Shown: positions 31,130-43,896, numbered from the stretch's first letter. The stretch: 64,000 bases of DNA from Harmonia axyridis (GCF_914767665.1 NC_059501.1:9922501-9986500), one strand, 5' to 3'. Translations and numbers: made by a program. Notes: a model not told the origin generated them from the letters alone.

Positions 31130-31500
31130 GATTAATTCCAAATTCGGCGGAATCTATCCCGGTAAAACACCGTCGTTTTATTTTTTTTTATCGGCGTTCG
31201 GCCGTTCCGCCGATAGGTGTTACGGAGATTTATAACTAATTGGATGCAAAGTGGGGGGTGGGAGAATCGGGCGAGATCAGCTCGCGAGATGGAAATTTGG
31301 CGGGCGCCAAATCCGAATTAATCGGGACCGGGCGTAAGTAGTTCATAAATAACGATAGCGCGCTGCCGTATAATTGTGGCCGCCATCGATCACGCCGCTT
31401 CGGCGGAGATTTCCTTGCCGCGCCCCCTGGTGGACGCGCTTTGGCCGCTAAGGGTCCGGACACACGCAGCGAGATGCGTCAAGTAAGTGGGCGGTGACGT
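31130..31500. other. GC-rich island, candidate conserved non-coding element
   Basis: A sharp local rise in GC and CpG content in otherwise AT-rich DNA, with segments such as 'CGGCGTTCGGCCGTTCCGCCG', 'TTTGGCGGGCGCC' and 'CGCCGCTTCGGCGGAG'. Minus-strand frames are open for 75 codons but the product is low-complexity and unfamiliar. Regulatory function or an unannotated exon are both possible; I can support neither. Confidence 0.3.
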
Positions 31501-34277
31501 CTATGTGACAGATGACAACTGGGGATGTGACTGGTGAGATATGTTTCTATGTCGCGAAGATGTATATGTTGTCTTTCTTATGTATCACAAAATCTCCACG
31601 AATGTCTTTGTTAATACAATGTCCTATTTTGTGGGATTTATTTAGGATGAGGTCGTCATTAGTTTCTGGCAATGCTACGATTAGTAGGCATAATAAGAAT
31701 ATTTCAAATATAGGCCGTTGCAGATGTTATTCAAACACGGAAAGTTCAAGTTTCAAGATTGAATTTTGTTGCGCGAGCGGTGAAGGTATAGCATTTTTGA
31801 GTTTGAAATAATACCTGATACTTGAGAGGTGTTCATCTCGAATCTTGAATTTGGGTTACGCAATAGAGGAAACATATCGATATTTGACAGGTCAACTGAA
31901 ATTTTCAGCAATATGCTGCCAGTTAGATTAGTTAGATTCTAAAAATGTAATAATTTGTCCCGTCATTCAAAACTTTCCATTCAAAGTATATTCATCTCAT
32001 CAGAGAAATGTCTGTAGAAAAGATTTCTAGCATCATTGCCAAGTTGTGAATGTTCTCCAAGTGTTGCCATGAAAATAACATGAAATTGGTTCTTAAAATG
32101 AATGCTTTGACGTTCGGGGTTTAGATCGATTTTGAATAACTGATTTGAATGCCTACTATTTCATTATTCGATCTACTGAACCTAACCAATTCAGGAAGAA
32201 TGAAATGCAAACGTCAAATTTGAATTACGAACAGAATGAGAAATATTGGAAAAATATAGTGAATTGAGTTGATATTAAGGCGAGAAGGTATCCCCAGATT
32301 CGTCAACAATATCAACAAAGTAGACAGCTCCTTTATCGCAAAAACTATTGATTCAAGTGGAACATTATTAATGTTTCAACAAAAAATAAATATTCTCAGT
32401 CCGACCATAAAATATAATGTTATTTAATCTTCTATGTCACTGGCTAAATTAGACGGTAAATGAAGATCCAAATTTCATTCAATATTATCACTCTGTAGAG
32501 TAAAATATGAATGTACCATTTTCTAATGTTCGAATGGTAATATATTTCTGAAAGGTGTGGGTATATATCCTCAGTTTGAGAATATTTGTTCGAGGAATTT
32601 AACTTCAGAGCCACGCTTCATAAGTCCAGGCATTCCATCTGAGCCATCCTCCAATCTTCCTGCCCTTGCATTTTTGAAACATTTCCATTACAAATCCTGC
32701 ATTTTGCAGCGAGCTTGCATTCAATTCCATTAGATAGAACTTCATTCCATTGAAGTTTTTATAACACTTTCTACCATTGATTATTTATGTCTTAGGTATC
32801 CACTTCTGTTAAATCTACTGCTTGTGATTTAAATAGGATAAACAAAAACGAACCTGCTTGCTACCTGCAACTGACATTGTCGACACTTGCTTCATAGTTA
32901 ACGCAATGTCGACGCCCAACTCTGGTGGAAGCTTTAAGCAGTAACAAAAAGTTTTTGATTGATACCAAAATCTCATTAGGTTTGACGTGATTTCATACCT
33001 GGAGTGAATAGACTATACAGAAAAAAATTATGTAGCGTAAGATGACATTTTTATCATTTTAGTATGTCTCATTGATGCTTGTGATTTTGAACAATCCTAT
33101 ATGAGTAGGATATATTGATTAATGGTCCGAAATTTCAGCTTTTTAGGATTCCACGTACTGAAGTTATGAATATTCGATTGCATCTATTTTGCACAAAAAA
33201 AAATCAATCAATTACTCGAAAACAGCTAGCCACAGGGACAAGGAAGTTGATAAATAAATAATGAAGAAGCCACAACATACCGAAAAGAGTAATAATATAC
33301 AGGGGATTCTGAAACCCCAGCGCTGAAAATATTTTAGATCGATATAGAAGTGGTTCCCACCCAAAAAACCTTCTGTCTAGAGTACCATAAACTGTGGACC
33401 ACCCTGTATATTGAAAAAGGTGATTCGAGTGGTGTTTTTAATCTGTTCTATCCCTTTCATTGTTCACAGTTTTTTTTTCAGGAGAAACAACATGTTCGGT
33501 AGAGATACCGAACTTGTAGGAAGGTGAAATATCCACATTTTTTTTAGTCGGTATAATTCTCGTATAATTTGAATTAAACTGAAATTCTATTCATTTGTTG
33601 CCTGGCTTATTAGAGGAATGCCGAAGGTTTGAAGATTATGCAAAAAGATTGCCCCAACCCTTATATTCAGGGTTTGAATTTTACAGTATCCTGGATGAGA
33701 TTCATTAATGAAATTGTAACAAGGGTTATGAAATTGTAACAAGGGTTAACGAACAAAATTCCGAATTTTCCACTGGCCCTGTTTCATTCCACGCCCTTTT
33801 GGTTTTTCTACGTTACGTTTTAATTCTGACACGCTCTGAATGAAATTAACCTCAGCATGAAATATCATATGTAAACATTCTTGATTCAATTACTTTTAGA
33901 TTCAATTACGAAATCAATTTCATGGCTTTTTCCCTTAATTATTTTCACAATAGACCTCGCTCTCCACATAAAGTGTTTGTAGCGCTACACCATAGATTAA
34001 GTTACTCATGATCTGGAAATTTTCTGGTTGACGTTACTTTCTGAATTGAGGAGTACGAGTATCATGATAAATCATTCATTTTGATGAAAATAGAAGGAGC
34101 ATTGGGAGATTTTGATTTCTTGTTTTGTTTCTAGCCACATGCATGCAAAAATTTGAAAGTGGCCAATATTCAGAGGCGGAAAATATGCACCTCAAAGTAT
34201 TTCTTGTGTATTGACTCTTCAGTATATTATATAGAATTATATAGATTGTCAGGAGTATTGGATATACTTACATAAAC
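31501..34277. other. Unassigned AT-rich stretch
   Basis: No supported gene, RNA or repeat. A 99-codon frame at 31512..31811 has no recognisable domain. Confidence 0.4.
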
Positions 34278-34285
34278 TGTATTGT

Positions 34286-35934
34286 CAGGGCCGTCGCTAG
34301 CCAAATTGCCGCCCTAGGCAAATACCGAATTTGCCGCCCTAACTCCAACTTCAACTCTGCAGAATGCAAAAAAATTATTTTGGGTTATCGGGGTCTTCTA
34401 CCGAAATATGAAAAAGTTGAAGGCGACAGTTTGTAAAATTTTAATTATAATAACATAGAAAAAATATAAACAAACATAAAACTATTTAATACATTCTTTT
34501 AGGAATCTAGTAGATTCCTCGGAAAAAGTAGAAAATACCTTTCTCCAATATCTGCCGCCCCTCTAGAACAGGCTCTGCGGTCTCAGGTTCTTCTGCTGCG
34601 TTCCGACTTTATAAAACGCTTGAACATTTTGTTTTTTATCTTTAAGATGATAGTGTGTAACAATCGGATGATACGGATGAACCATTATTTCAAATTCGAA
34701 TGCGCCCACCCCCAAAACTAATTAATTTGATAAAAAATCATGTGTGAAATTCTTTGAAATTAAAAAAAAGTATTCAACACTTTCTTCTTGGAATTCGGAT
34801 TTCTGAAAAAAATTGAAAATGCCGCCCTCCAATATTTGCCGCCCCGGCAAAATGCCAATTAGCCAGCCTCCAGAGCGGGCCCTGATTCAGTATTTAATTA
34901 AGAAAAAGTTCTTCAAGGGGCAATTGAAAGTTCCGGGCGAGGGAAGTATGAGAACGTTTTAGAAAAATATTATCTTGAAATTTTTGTTTTCTCTTTCGGC
35001 ACCTTACATTTTGAACATGTGAATTTTTGTTCATAAAGTAGAATATCGTAACTGAATCTAAGCGCCCCAATTTTTCTCCAGGGGGCGCCTGGACAGTTTT
35101 GGGGCGCACTACTACCACCCCGGAAACGTACCTGAAAGAAACACGGATCATATTTCTTTGGGAACATTATACCTATTTTGAAATAAATGAATATGATTTT
35201 TTCTATTAAGTCTATCTCATCATCCGACGCTTCGAACGTAGGTACTTCCCAGTGCCGAAAAATGATAATAATAAGGAAATGATGAAAATAAAAAATTATA
35301 GAACTTACCTTCAGTAATCTACTTTGAAATCCTTAAGTCCAAAGGCAAATCGAAAAATTCAGAATATAACACTCACTTTGCACATACAGTACGATCAAAA
35401 AAATATTGTTATATAATGGAACGTGGTATAAAATAAAATAAACTTCTCAGATATGTATTTCTTAGGAAGGATGAGATGGAATGATGGAAATGATGAAATG
35501 AATACGTTTCTCGTATATTTTGCATTCATCTGGGAATAGGCATTCTGGTTGAAAAATTGTAGAGAAAAAGAATCCTCCACCGGCTACCCTAATAAAGCAA
35601 TAAAATTGAGCAGTGTACAAAGAGAAGGCCGACACGTCTGATTAGAACATGTGTTTTTAGCATCAATATCTCGTAAACAGTAAACAGCTGTGAGAGGGTT
35701 TACACAACATCTGGATATTTATGAGTTGTTGTCTATAATGCGGCACCTTTGATAGTTTAAAATGTTGATTAAATTGTCTGTATATTTTCGTGTTGTTTCT
35801 AACCGATTTAAATCTCATTTCTTACTTTGAATTTCTACACATATGATTTTTGTTGATCAAGATTGAAATGCCGCCCCAGAATTTTGCCGCCCTAGGCGGT
35901 CGCCTCCCCTGCCTACCCCCTAGCGACGGCCCTG
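34286..35934. mobile_element. hAT-type non-autonomous DNA transposon
   Basis: Starts CAGGGCCGTCGCTAG and ends with its exact inverse, CTAGCGACGGCCCTG. It is flanked by a perfect 8-bp duplication TGTATTGT (34278..34285 and 35935..35942). Eight-base duplications with CAGGG termini are characteristic of hAT. GCCGCCCT motifs recur at both ends and internally. No transposase frame is present, so it must be mobilised in trans. A third terminus-like sequence, in reverse CAGGGCCCGCTCTGGAGG, occurs at about 34867..34884, suggesting a nested or composite structure. Confidence 0.85.
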
Positions 35935-36009
35935 TGTATTGTTACGCAGATATACTTTTCACAAAAGCTAATCTAGAATCAATTTGTGACCCATAGTGTT
36001 GATACCAGA

Positions 36010-36800
36010 TACAATAGATAGATAGATAGATAATTTATTGATGCTCCTTTACAAAAATTCATTGTATTGCACACGTCACAGGATTCAATAAGAAATAAAA
36101 CAACATCGAAATGGTATGAAGCATTTCTCATCATTGTCAGAATATAAAAATTGTAGAAATAACTCGATGAAGTTATAAAATTATTAAATGATACAGAGTA
36201 TCATTGTCAAAATATAAATGCATTACTCAATAAAGTAATAACTTCGAAATGGTATAAAGCATTTCTCATCATTGTCAGAATATAAAAATAGTAGAAATAA
36301 CTCAATAAAGTTACACAATTCTTGAATGATACAGAGTATCATTGTCAAAATATAACATATAAATGCATTACTCAATAAAGTAATACGACTATAAATGATA
36401 TTAAATACCATTCCTCATTACAACATTACAACACAAAAAATAATTTAATTTAAAAGAGATTAAAAATTCAAACTACTGGACAGGAACTCCAGAACGCATG
36501 CTGCCGCAAAAATATTATTAAAAAGTTTATGAGAAATGAAATTAGGTCCATTCTTGGATTTTTCTAGTCGTATATACTTAGATTTTATGTTGTTTTTATA
36601 TCGTATGTAATAATCAGGGGTATCACCAAACTTCGGAAGATCCCTGTTATTATTATATGCATAACAAAGACATTCATAAATATAAATAGATGGTCAGGAT
36701 TGTACTTAACGTGCCAAAGATGAATAAAACCTCAACTCAGAGATGCTATGTGTATTTGGGACCGATAATTTTTAAATGACAGCCATATACCCATAACATG
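36010..36800 (-). pseudogene. CR1-like LINE C-terminal end and 3' tail
   Basis: Minus strand: a short run 'YYIRYKNNIKSKYIRLEKS' then 'GPNFISHKLFNNI' resembles the 'HNTRxKNNI...EKSPxYxGIKLFNxLP' end of CR1/L2-like LINE ORF2. It is followed by a UTR-like region and ends in AATAAATTATC(TATC)n, a microsatellite tail, at 36014..36034. The similarity is weak and the frame is broken, so the clade is tentative. Confidence 0.45.
36100..36385. repeat. Tandem duplication, about 137-bp unit, two copies
   Basis: The block from TCGAAATGGTATGAAGCATT through GATACAGAGTATCATTGTCA to ACTCAATAAAGTAATA is repeated head to tail with few changes, mainly an extra ACATATA in the second copy. It lies in the presumed LINE 3' UTR. 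Confidence 0.75.
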
Positions 36801-36864
36801 TCCGAGTACTACCAAGTTTTCGCGCGTTCAAGACTTACATACTAAGAAGCTGAAAGAGTTAGTC

Positions 36865-37110
36865 TTTATTCATCAACATAGTCACCTTCAAGAGTGATAC
36901 ATGTTACCCCCTCTAACTTTTCAATAACTTGCAAGCTGATGTTTGAGATTTTGGTCTTTTTGGACAGATTTCACCAACTGTTTCCCACTCAGCTGACCAT
37001 TTGGTTGAAGAGTGTGGATGAATCCATGTTTCACTACTACTATCACATATCGACACATCAGTAAACAGTGTTTTATCAATATGTGAAACACATTTTCATT
37101 TCTGTTTAAA
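36865..37110 (-). pseudogene. Mariner transposase relic with central deletion
   Basis: Minus strand: 'SSETWIHPHSSTKWSAEWET' (the region of the first catalytic Asp, DETWIH in functional copies, here mutated) and 'EICPKRPKSQTSACK' are joined directly to 'VIEKLEGV.CITLEGDYVDE' (mariner C-terminus). The middle third with the second and third catalytic residues is gone. The upstream N-terminal part is not recognisable. Confidence 0.65.
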
Positions 37111-38239
37111 AAAACAGCAAATATAGCTAGCATCTTGATCTCCAAGATCTTGACAAGTAGTTTTGAAGGTTGGTACTACCAAGAAGTAAGTGGTCGCAGT
37201 GAAGATAAAATCTATGCGCCCGGGACATATATTGAATAAGTACATCACATGATAACTCAAACCATGATAGGTTGGTAACAACCAAGATTTACTCATATTA
37301 TAATGAAAATACGATCGTACACTCAGTAATCTTCTATAAGTTGGCTATTTTTTAGAAGTTGTCCCTTTATTCGATGAACCTTGTTGCCTCCTATATCGAG
37401 ATGACCTATACCAATCTTCCTCCGTTGAATCATCCCCAAATGACTAATTTTTCAGCAAAAACGACGTGTCAGAAACCATCCTCTCAAACTCCATTCCAAG
37501 CGATTGATTCTTTTCGCAGTCTCCAGAAATCTGCGAAGATGTTCAATCGCAACAAAATATAACAACAGACCGGCGCTTCATCATGTTGAATTTATGGGGA
37601 CGTGTCATCAATCACCTCGGAAACAGGATTTCTTTTAGGCCCCCCGACAGTTGAAATATTACACTTTCATTCTTCATGTGCAAATTTGATGGCGGATTGA
37701 TTTTTTGCTCGTTACGTGACGCCATAATGAATTGGTTTCGGGGCGATGACAACTGAATTCGCATTTTGCGGTACTCGAATGTAATTTATGAAAAGAGAGA
37801 CCATATGCCGTTTCCGGGAGTGGGGGCAGTTCCTCTTCAGCAATGTTTGTTATCGTCCTTTTCGGTTGTCTGTTTTTGCCGTTGGGAAAGAATGGCAATT
37901 TGCTATTCCTCTTGTTTTCTTATCTTTTTGGTTGTTGTTGACTGCCGAGGTTTTTGCGTTTCTTGCCTTACAGGATTGGAGATTCGTCTGGTTCTTTGTG
38001 TATTTTTTTGTGCGCTCAATTCTCTACAATCTCAGTCTACACCTATCGTTGTGACATAATTTCAAGGTCCATTGGCTGAAGAGGTCTCACTGAAGCCTAA
38101 AAGAATTGGTGACGCATCGGATTCATCTTGAAAGTTATGTGTCCAATTATTATAGGATTGGTTTATAGATCACTTGAAGGTATGATTCGATAACCTGATC
38201 CAACGAATTTTTTTGGTTGACTTCATACAAGGCTGGACA
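37111..38239. other. Unassigned stretch
   Basis: No supported gene. From 37770 to 38050 there are overlapping open frames rich in Phe, Leu and Trp, but no family is recognisable. 38140..38210 has a short block (GGTATGATTCGATAACCTG) also seen near 1005..1025. Confidence 0.35.
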
Positions 38240-38406
38240 AACTAAACACTCTTCAATCAAGCATAAATATATTTCAGACCCAGATCAGATTGTGTTTCCT
38301 ATCAGAACTGTTTCCGCATTGGTCCCCATAGTCTACAGCTCGGCCTCCAGTTCAGAGTTCCGATGAACTCCAGTATCTGGGATGGCTTCAAGGTGGTTTC
38401 TTTGTA

Positions 38407-39344
38407 GAGGGGTTTTTTTTAGAGCTATAGAACTTTGAATTGCAATAAAACAACGATAGATCATTCGATTGACATGAATTTTATTAATCCGCAAGATAAT
38501 CTTGTGGCATTACATTTTGAATATGATTTCTGGCATATGACCGCCACGGCTGGCTCGGATGTAGTCCAATCTGGACGTCCAATTTTCGATGACTTTTTCC
38601 AACATTTGTGGCCGTATATCGGCAATAACACGGCGAATGTTGTCTTCAAAATGGTCAAGGGTTTGTGGCTTATCCGCATAGACCAATGACTTTACACAGC
38701 CCCACAGAAAGTAGTCTGGCGGTGTTGAATCACAAGATCTTGGAGGCCAGTTCACAGGTCCAAAACGTGAAATAGGCGGTCACCAAACGTGTCTTCCAAT
38801 GAATCGATTGTGGCACGAGCTGTGTGACATGTTGCGTCGTCTTGTTGGAACCACAGCTCCTGGACATCATGGTTGTTCAATTCAGGAATGAAAAAGTTAG
38901 TAATCATGGCTCTATACCGATCACCATTGACTGTAACGTTCTGGCCATCATCGTTTTTGAAGAGGTACGGACCAATGGTTCCACCAGCCCATAAGGCGCA
39001 CCAAACAGTCAGTTTTTCTGGATGTAACGGTGTTTCGACATACACTTGAGAATTAGCTTCACTCCAAATGCGGAAGTTTTGTTTGTTGACGTAGCCATTC
39101 AACCAGAAGTGCGGTTCATCGCTAAACAAAATAAAATCGACGTAGTGCGCGATACGTATTCCGCACAGAACCATTATTTTCGAAATAAAATTGCACTATT
39201 TACAAGCGTTGTTCAGGCGTGAGTCTATTCATGATGAATTGCTAAACCAAACTGAGAATTAATCACATGACAACTGTTAAATCGGTCGCCATCTTGAACA
39301 GAAATGCCAACTTAAAGTTAGATACCTCGAAAAAAAACACCCGT
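38407..39344 (-). mobile_element. Mariner-like element, deletion derivative C
   Basis: TA duplication at 38405..38406 and 39345..39346. The ends are GGGGTTTTTTTTAGAGC and, in reverse, GGGTGTTTTTTTTCGAGGTA. It shares its internal deletion junction with copy E at 57959..58898. Inserted into an I-like LINE. Confidence 0.8.
38510..39232 (-). pseudogene. Mariner-like transposase, internally deleted (copy C)
   Basis: From the original ATG (39232) only about the first dozen codons precede a stop. The central frame starts again at 39174 and carries 'FILFSDEPHFWLNGY' (first Asp) and 'FQQDDATCHTA' (second Asp), then shifts frame. It continues from 38755 with 'PPRSCDSTPPDYFLWG' (third Asp) and 'RASRGGHMPEIIFKM'. 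Most of the DNA-binding region is deleted between the N-terminal codons and FILFSDE, at the same point as in copy E. Confidence 0.75.
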
Positions 39345-39480
39345 TATTTGCGTTGGCTAGGCTTTCTGACACCAGGTGATATGGCGTTTCTTCATCCTTC
39401 ACGCAGAATCTGCAGTAGTCGTTTTTTGATAGACTCATGCCCTGTGAGGAATCCACTGAGAAGATAAGGCATGTTCCTGC

Positions 39481-41746
39481 TTAGATCCAGATACAATATA
39501 ACAATATAACAACCCACCCAATGTGCTATGAATATAAATGAGGCATTATCTGAAAAAAAAATTAGCGGTTGAAATGGTTTAGAAAATTATTCACGAATAA
39601 AAGAAATGAAAGCGGTCCAAAACTTAGCCTTATGAAATAACAACATCAGCCTCAAACTCATGAGAGTAGGTAGTTTTACTAGCATATTTCGATTTGCTTT
39701 TCAGCCAATTGGAGAAAATTCCCCCCAATCCTATGTATGATAAAATAAGTCAAAGAATCAAACGCCTAAGTAGGGGCGAAAAATCCATCTTTGTTTTAAT
39801 TAGCACAAAGAACAAATTTTAGAGCTTCTCCTTCTATTGAGTTTCCTGATCTGAAGCCCCGCACTCAGTTATACTGTTGAATTTATTTAAAAATGCAAGC
39901 ATTCAATTGAATGACGTATATCATTGTTTTTATCAATTTTCAATAATTTGTAATATCAGATTAATTACGTTTATATTATTCGATGGAGTCAGAGCTGTAT
40001 GCGTTCAATCGATCTGCCCGCATTCATGTGACAGATTTCCATTTCCCAGAAATATTATTTCAATATGAATAACCGATATTTTTGGAAAACTGATATAACC
40101 TCAATAATCACAAACAAAAATGCCAAAATACATCCATATATATAAATACGCAGTAACTGAAATGAATAAATGTTTATTATTGTGCATCGGGCTGTGCTAT
40201 CGATTCCTGGAATTATCCAAGAATGCCAAACATATCCGAATTGGAACTCTGTTCAATTGTGAATGGTTCCAGTGGAAGTCGGGGGACATAGATCATTTGT
40301 TTGCTACCCGTTGGGCAAAATCTATGTTTTGTTCACTGATTGATGATGCGTTAACGTGGATTCAACGTGATGAAGTGCGGATTTTGTTATTACGTTCAGG
40401 AACGGTAGGAACCCGTGGAAAATCAGGATTGTGGCTGGCACGTACAAATTCGGTGCTTCAAATCGTGTGCAAAACCTCCGAGCTGCTAATCGCACTTTTA
40501 ATCTACTCGATTGTATCGTGACATATGAGGGTGGAATGAATATCATGGTAGGTAGTGGTCTTGACAGTCGTGCTAAGCAGACTTGTGGTGAAAAAAGCTC
40601 ATTGAACGATACTAAATAATTGTTCACCTGGCGTTAATTGCGTCCTTGAGGACTACAAGAATCTATTGAATCGTATAAAGGCAACACTTTATCTTTGTTA
40701 CGATAAAATTTCCTCTAAGAGCAGATGAAATATCTTTAGCTGAATGAAAGCAAAATAATGTGGGTATTTCAACAAGTTCCTTCACAAAATCGCTTCGAGG
40801 TAAGGAAAGTACACGTAGGTGTGTTTGTTCAAATTGGTTCGGTGTAGGAATCTAAAATTTTAAGTTTGGTATTTTGTAGTGTTGTGTTCTAATATTTTTA
40901 TTTTGTTATATTTGAACGAAGGCATCATGACCGTAATTCCAAAATGTTGATCATTGCTGTTTGTAGGATGCGATGAAAAAGCCATTTGAATAGTAATTAT
41001 ATGTAAAACGTTAATGCTACCGGATTTATCGTAACGATGAAAAATAATCAAAACTGTAAAAACACACGGAAATAAGTCACCAACATAAGACGAAATAAAT
41101 TGCTCAACTGGGTACTATTTGATAATATTAATATATGGTTTGAGCAAATACCTAATTTTTTTCACGAGAGAATAAGTGAAAATGAAACTACGAGTATGAT
41201 ACGGCGAGTTTTCTAGAAAATTTGTACAGATAGGGGATGTATACTCCTCTTTTTTCTGATTGGACTTTGTTTATGGAAACAAAGAGATGAAAACTTTTGC
41301 ACTTTCGACATTTCTCATGTTTTTCTATCTCACATATTAATATTAGCATCTCAAGCAACCACCTTGCCAGCATTTATATGTGATATAGTATATTTTGACG
41401 CCTTCTTTTTCAGTTAGCTTACCTAGATGAGATAGTTCAATGAAACTATCCTCCAGAAGTTTGATATGGACATTCGAAGGATTATTTTAGATATCTAAAC
41501 GGAATTACCTAGTTACATTTGTTGTTGAACTCAAATTTAATTTTGGTGTAATATCTAAGTGACAACTCAACCAACATTCTCCTGAAGGAAAGACTGTTTT
41601 AAAAATTCAAAGTATTAGTATTATGATAATTTCAACTAGAACAATCCATATAACCTTATTATATTTTCAACTAGAAAAATCCATAGAACCTTGCTGGGGC
41701 AGAGTTGAGTTGACGGCTATCGTACATAACGATTGATATCAATATC
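39481..41746. other. Unassigned stretch
   Basis: Frames of 133 (40120..40521) and 101 (40322..40627, opposite strand) codons overlap each other and have no recognisable domain. No RNA gene or repeat is supported. Confidence 0.4.
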
Positions 41747-42310
41747 AGAGTTATAAGCATAGATAGATGAAGCATATATTATGTCATTTTAATTAAGCAA
41801 ATTTTGCCCCCAACATGAACTATCAAATCTGACATGAAGAGCGCGGCAATGAAAACATATCAGTCGTACGATATTTCACTCAATTCGCGAGTTTCTTCAC
41901 AAAGAACGCACTTCTTACGTCTCATAGTGAATCAACGTTTCATATCACCTCAAAATATATTGGAATAAATAGCTAAATATATCTGAAATTCAGAAAACAA
42001 ACTTCAAGCGTGGCAAACGACTTGACACTAGGAGATCAAAAGTTGCCAAACCTTGGGTTTCACCAGGTAGATAAGAAATATTCTGCTGATCATGAATTCA
42101 ACAAAAAGACAAAATATCGGATTCCAAATATTCAAATTTGCATATTCAATCGAGAATCCCCCAAATAAATATATTTTATTCAATATAAAATATATTAATG
42201 ATATAGTAAAATTGTGAATTCAAAAATTTATCACAATCCGATAACGTAATCTAACTATGTTGGGGACATGAAAAATTGCGCATACTTCCTCTATCTCTGT
42301 TTTCTACTTT
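41747..42310. mobile_element. MITE family 1, copy 3
   Basis: 564 bp, from AGAGTTATAAGCATAGATAG to a right end that reads in reverse AAAGTAGAAAACAGAGATAG. The internal sequence is collinear with copy 2. The terminal inverted repeats are more diverged here than in copy 1. Confidence 0.7.
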
Positions 42311-42987
42311 GAGGATTCTTTATAGAAAAAATCTTTCAATAATATCCAAAAGATCAATCATCAAAGACCAACATCAAACACTCACTATTACTGCTCACTC
42401 ATCCACCATAAAACCCAAATCATGCTCCCAATGATTTATTTGAAAAACCCCCCCGAACAAAAACGAAATGCTCAGCACGAAATCTGAGCATTCTCCTCGG
42501 AAAATTTCAGCGTTGGAAAAACCGAACCCAGCAATTATGCACAACCAGTCTCGGGAATAGATGACTTGGTGGTTGGTCGCGAGAACTCCGGGAAACTCGA
42601 GCAGTTTCCGCGTTTTAGCTTTCCGCCGGCATTGTACTGATTGTTTCCCAATGGAGGATTTATTGTTCCTCTTAAAGCATGGCCCGTGTAGTGATTTTGC
42701 CTGCCATTCGTCTTATTTGTTGGCCATTTGGATTCTTTACAGCGCGCGGAGCAGGGCTTCCCGCGTCCTATGCTTTTCTATTTTTCTTAATTCCCAGCGC
42801 CGGTACTAAATTATTTAGAACATGGTCCCTTTCTGTGTGACGTAAATGTTCGATACAGGACCGCACAGAATGGATTTCGGGAAGAGATGGTTCTGGTTAC
42901 GAGAGGAGTAAGAATCGATTACGAAGGAGACTAAACAGATAGGTAGTTACTTGTATTATGTATTCTGAAGAATTTAACTTTATTATG
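42311..42987. other. Unassigned stretch
   Basis: Unique-looking, moderately GC-rich from 42560 to 42790, with an 82-codon plus-strand frame of no recognisable family. Confidence 0.35.
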
Positions 42988-43896
42988 AAGGGTGTTTTTT
43001 TAGAGCTATAGAACTTTAAATTGCAATAAAACAACGATGGATTATTCGATTGACATGAATTTTATTTATCCGCAAGATAATCTTGTGGCATTACATTCTA
43101 AATATGATTTCTGGCATATGACCGCCAAGGCTGACTCGGATGTAGTCCAATCTGGACGTCAAATTTTCGATGACTTTTTTCAACATTTGTGGCCGTATAT
43201 CGACAATAACACGGCGAATGTTGTCTTTCAAATGGTCAAGGGTTTGTGGCTTATCCGCATAGACCAATGACTTTACATAGCCCCACAGAAAGCGGTGTTA
43301 TTTCTTCTCAAGATCTTGGAGGCCAATTCACAGGTCCAAAACGTGAAATTAGGTGGTCACCAAACGTGTCTTTCAATAAATCGATTGTGGCACGAGCTGT
43401 ATGACATGTTGCGCCGTCTTGTTGGAACCACAGCTCCCGGACATCATGGTTGTTCAATTCAGGAATGAAACAAACAGTTATCATGGCTCTATACCGATCA
43501 TCATTGACTGTTACGTTCTGGCCATCATCGTTTTTGAAGAAGTACGGACCAACAATTCCACCAGCCCATAAAGCGCACCAAACAGTCAGTAGTTTTCTGG
43601 ATGTAACGGTGTTTCGACATACACTTGAGGATAAGCTTCACTCCAAATGCGGCAGTTTTGTTTGTTGACGTAGCCATTCAACAAGAAGTGCGCTTCATCG
43701 CTAAACAAAATTCGCTTATGAAAATCGGGAACAACGGCAATCTCATTTTGGGCCCATTCGATGAATCTACGCCTTACTTGATGATCGTTTGGCTGAATTT
43801 GATGAATTGCCAAACCAAACTGAGAATAAATCACTTGACAGCTGTCAAATCAGTAATGCCAACTCAAAGTTATATACCTTTAAAAAAAACACCCTT
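42988..43896 (-). mobile_element. Mariner-like element, deletion derivative D
   Basis: Termini AAGGGTGTTTTTTTAGAGC and, in reverse, AAGGGTGTTTTTTTTAAAGG. The right flank is TA (43897..43898) and the left is TG, probably a mutated TA. Its transposase deletion differs from those of B, C and E. Confidence 0.75.
43100..43834 (-). pseudogene. Mariner-like transposase, internally deleted (copy D)
   Basis: The intact start region is missing. The leader joins directly to 'QPNDHQVRRRFIEWAQNE' and then 'RILFSDEAHFLLNGYVNKQN' (first Asp). A frameshift near 43590 breaks it. The second-Asp region is still readable on the minus strand around 43380..43440, the third-Asp block is damaged, and the C-terminal signature near 43110 is mutated. 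It keeps more of the linker before the first Asp than B, C or E. Confidence 0.65.

Larger units (their letters stand above)
38240..39480 (-). pseudogene. I-like LINE 3' end, split by a mariner insertion
   Basis: Two blocks, 39345..39480 and 38240..38406, are continuous on the minus strand once the mariner between them is set aside. The first resembles 'FLTGH...' followed by 'DYCRFCVKDEETPYHLV', the cysteine-rich tail after LINE RNase H. The second gives 'LKPSQILEFIGTL', matching 'LSPSQILEFIRTL' of the 52-kb copy, then a 3' UTR. Frameshifts are present. The order of events is LINE first, mariner later. Confidence 0.65.

Noticed and set aside
31236..31463. 75-codon frame in the GC-rich island as an exon
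   Set aside because: Proline/arginine-rich low-complexity product with no similarity; GC content alone explains the open frame.
37766..38059. Overlapping Phe/Trp-rich frames as a small membrane protein
   Set aside because: Two frames are open over the same DNA, neither has a recognisable motif, and no promoter or splice context is evident.
40120..40521. 133-codon open frame as a host gene
   Set aside because: A 101-codon frame overlaps on the opposite strand, no domain is recognisable, and composition is like the surroundings.
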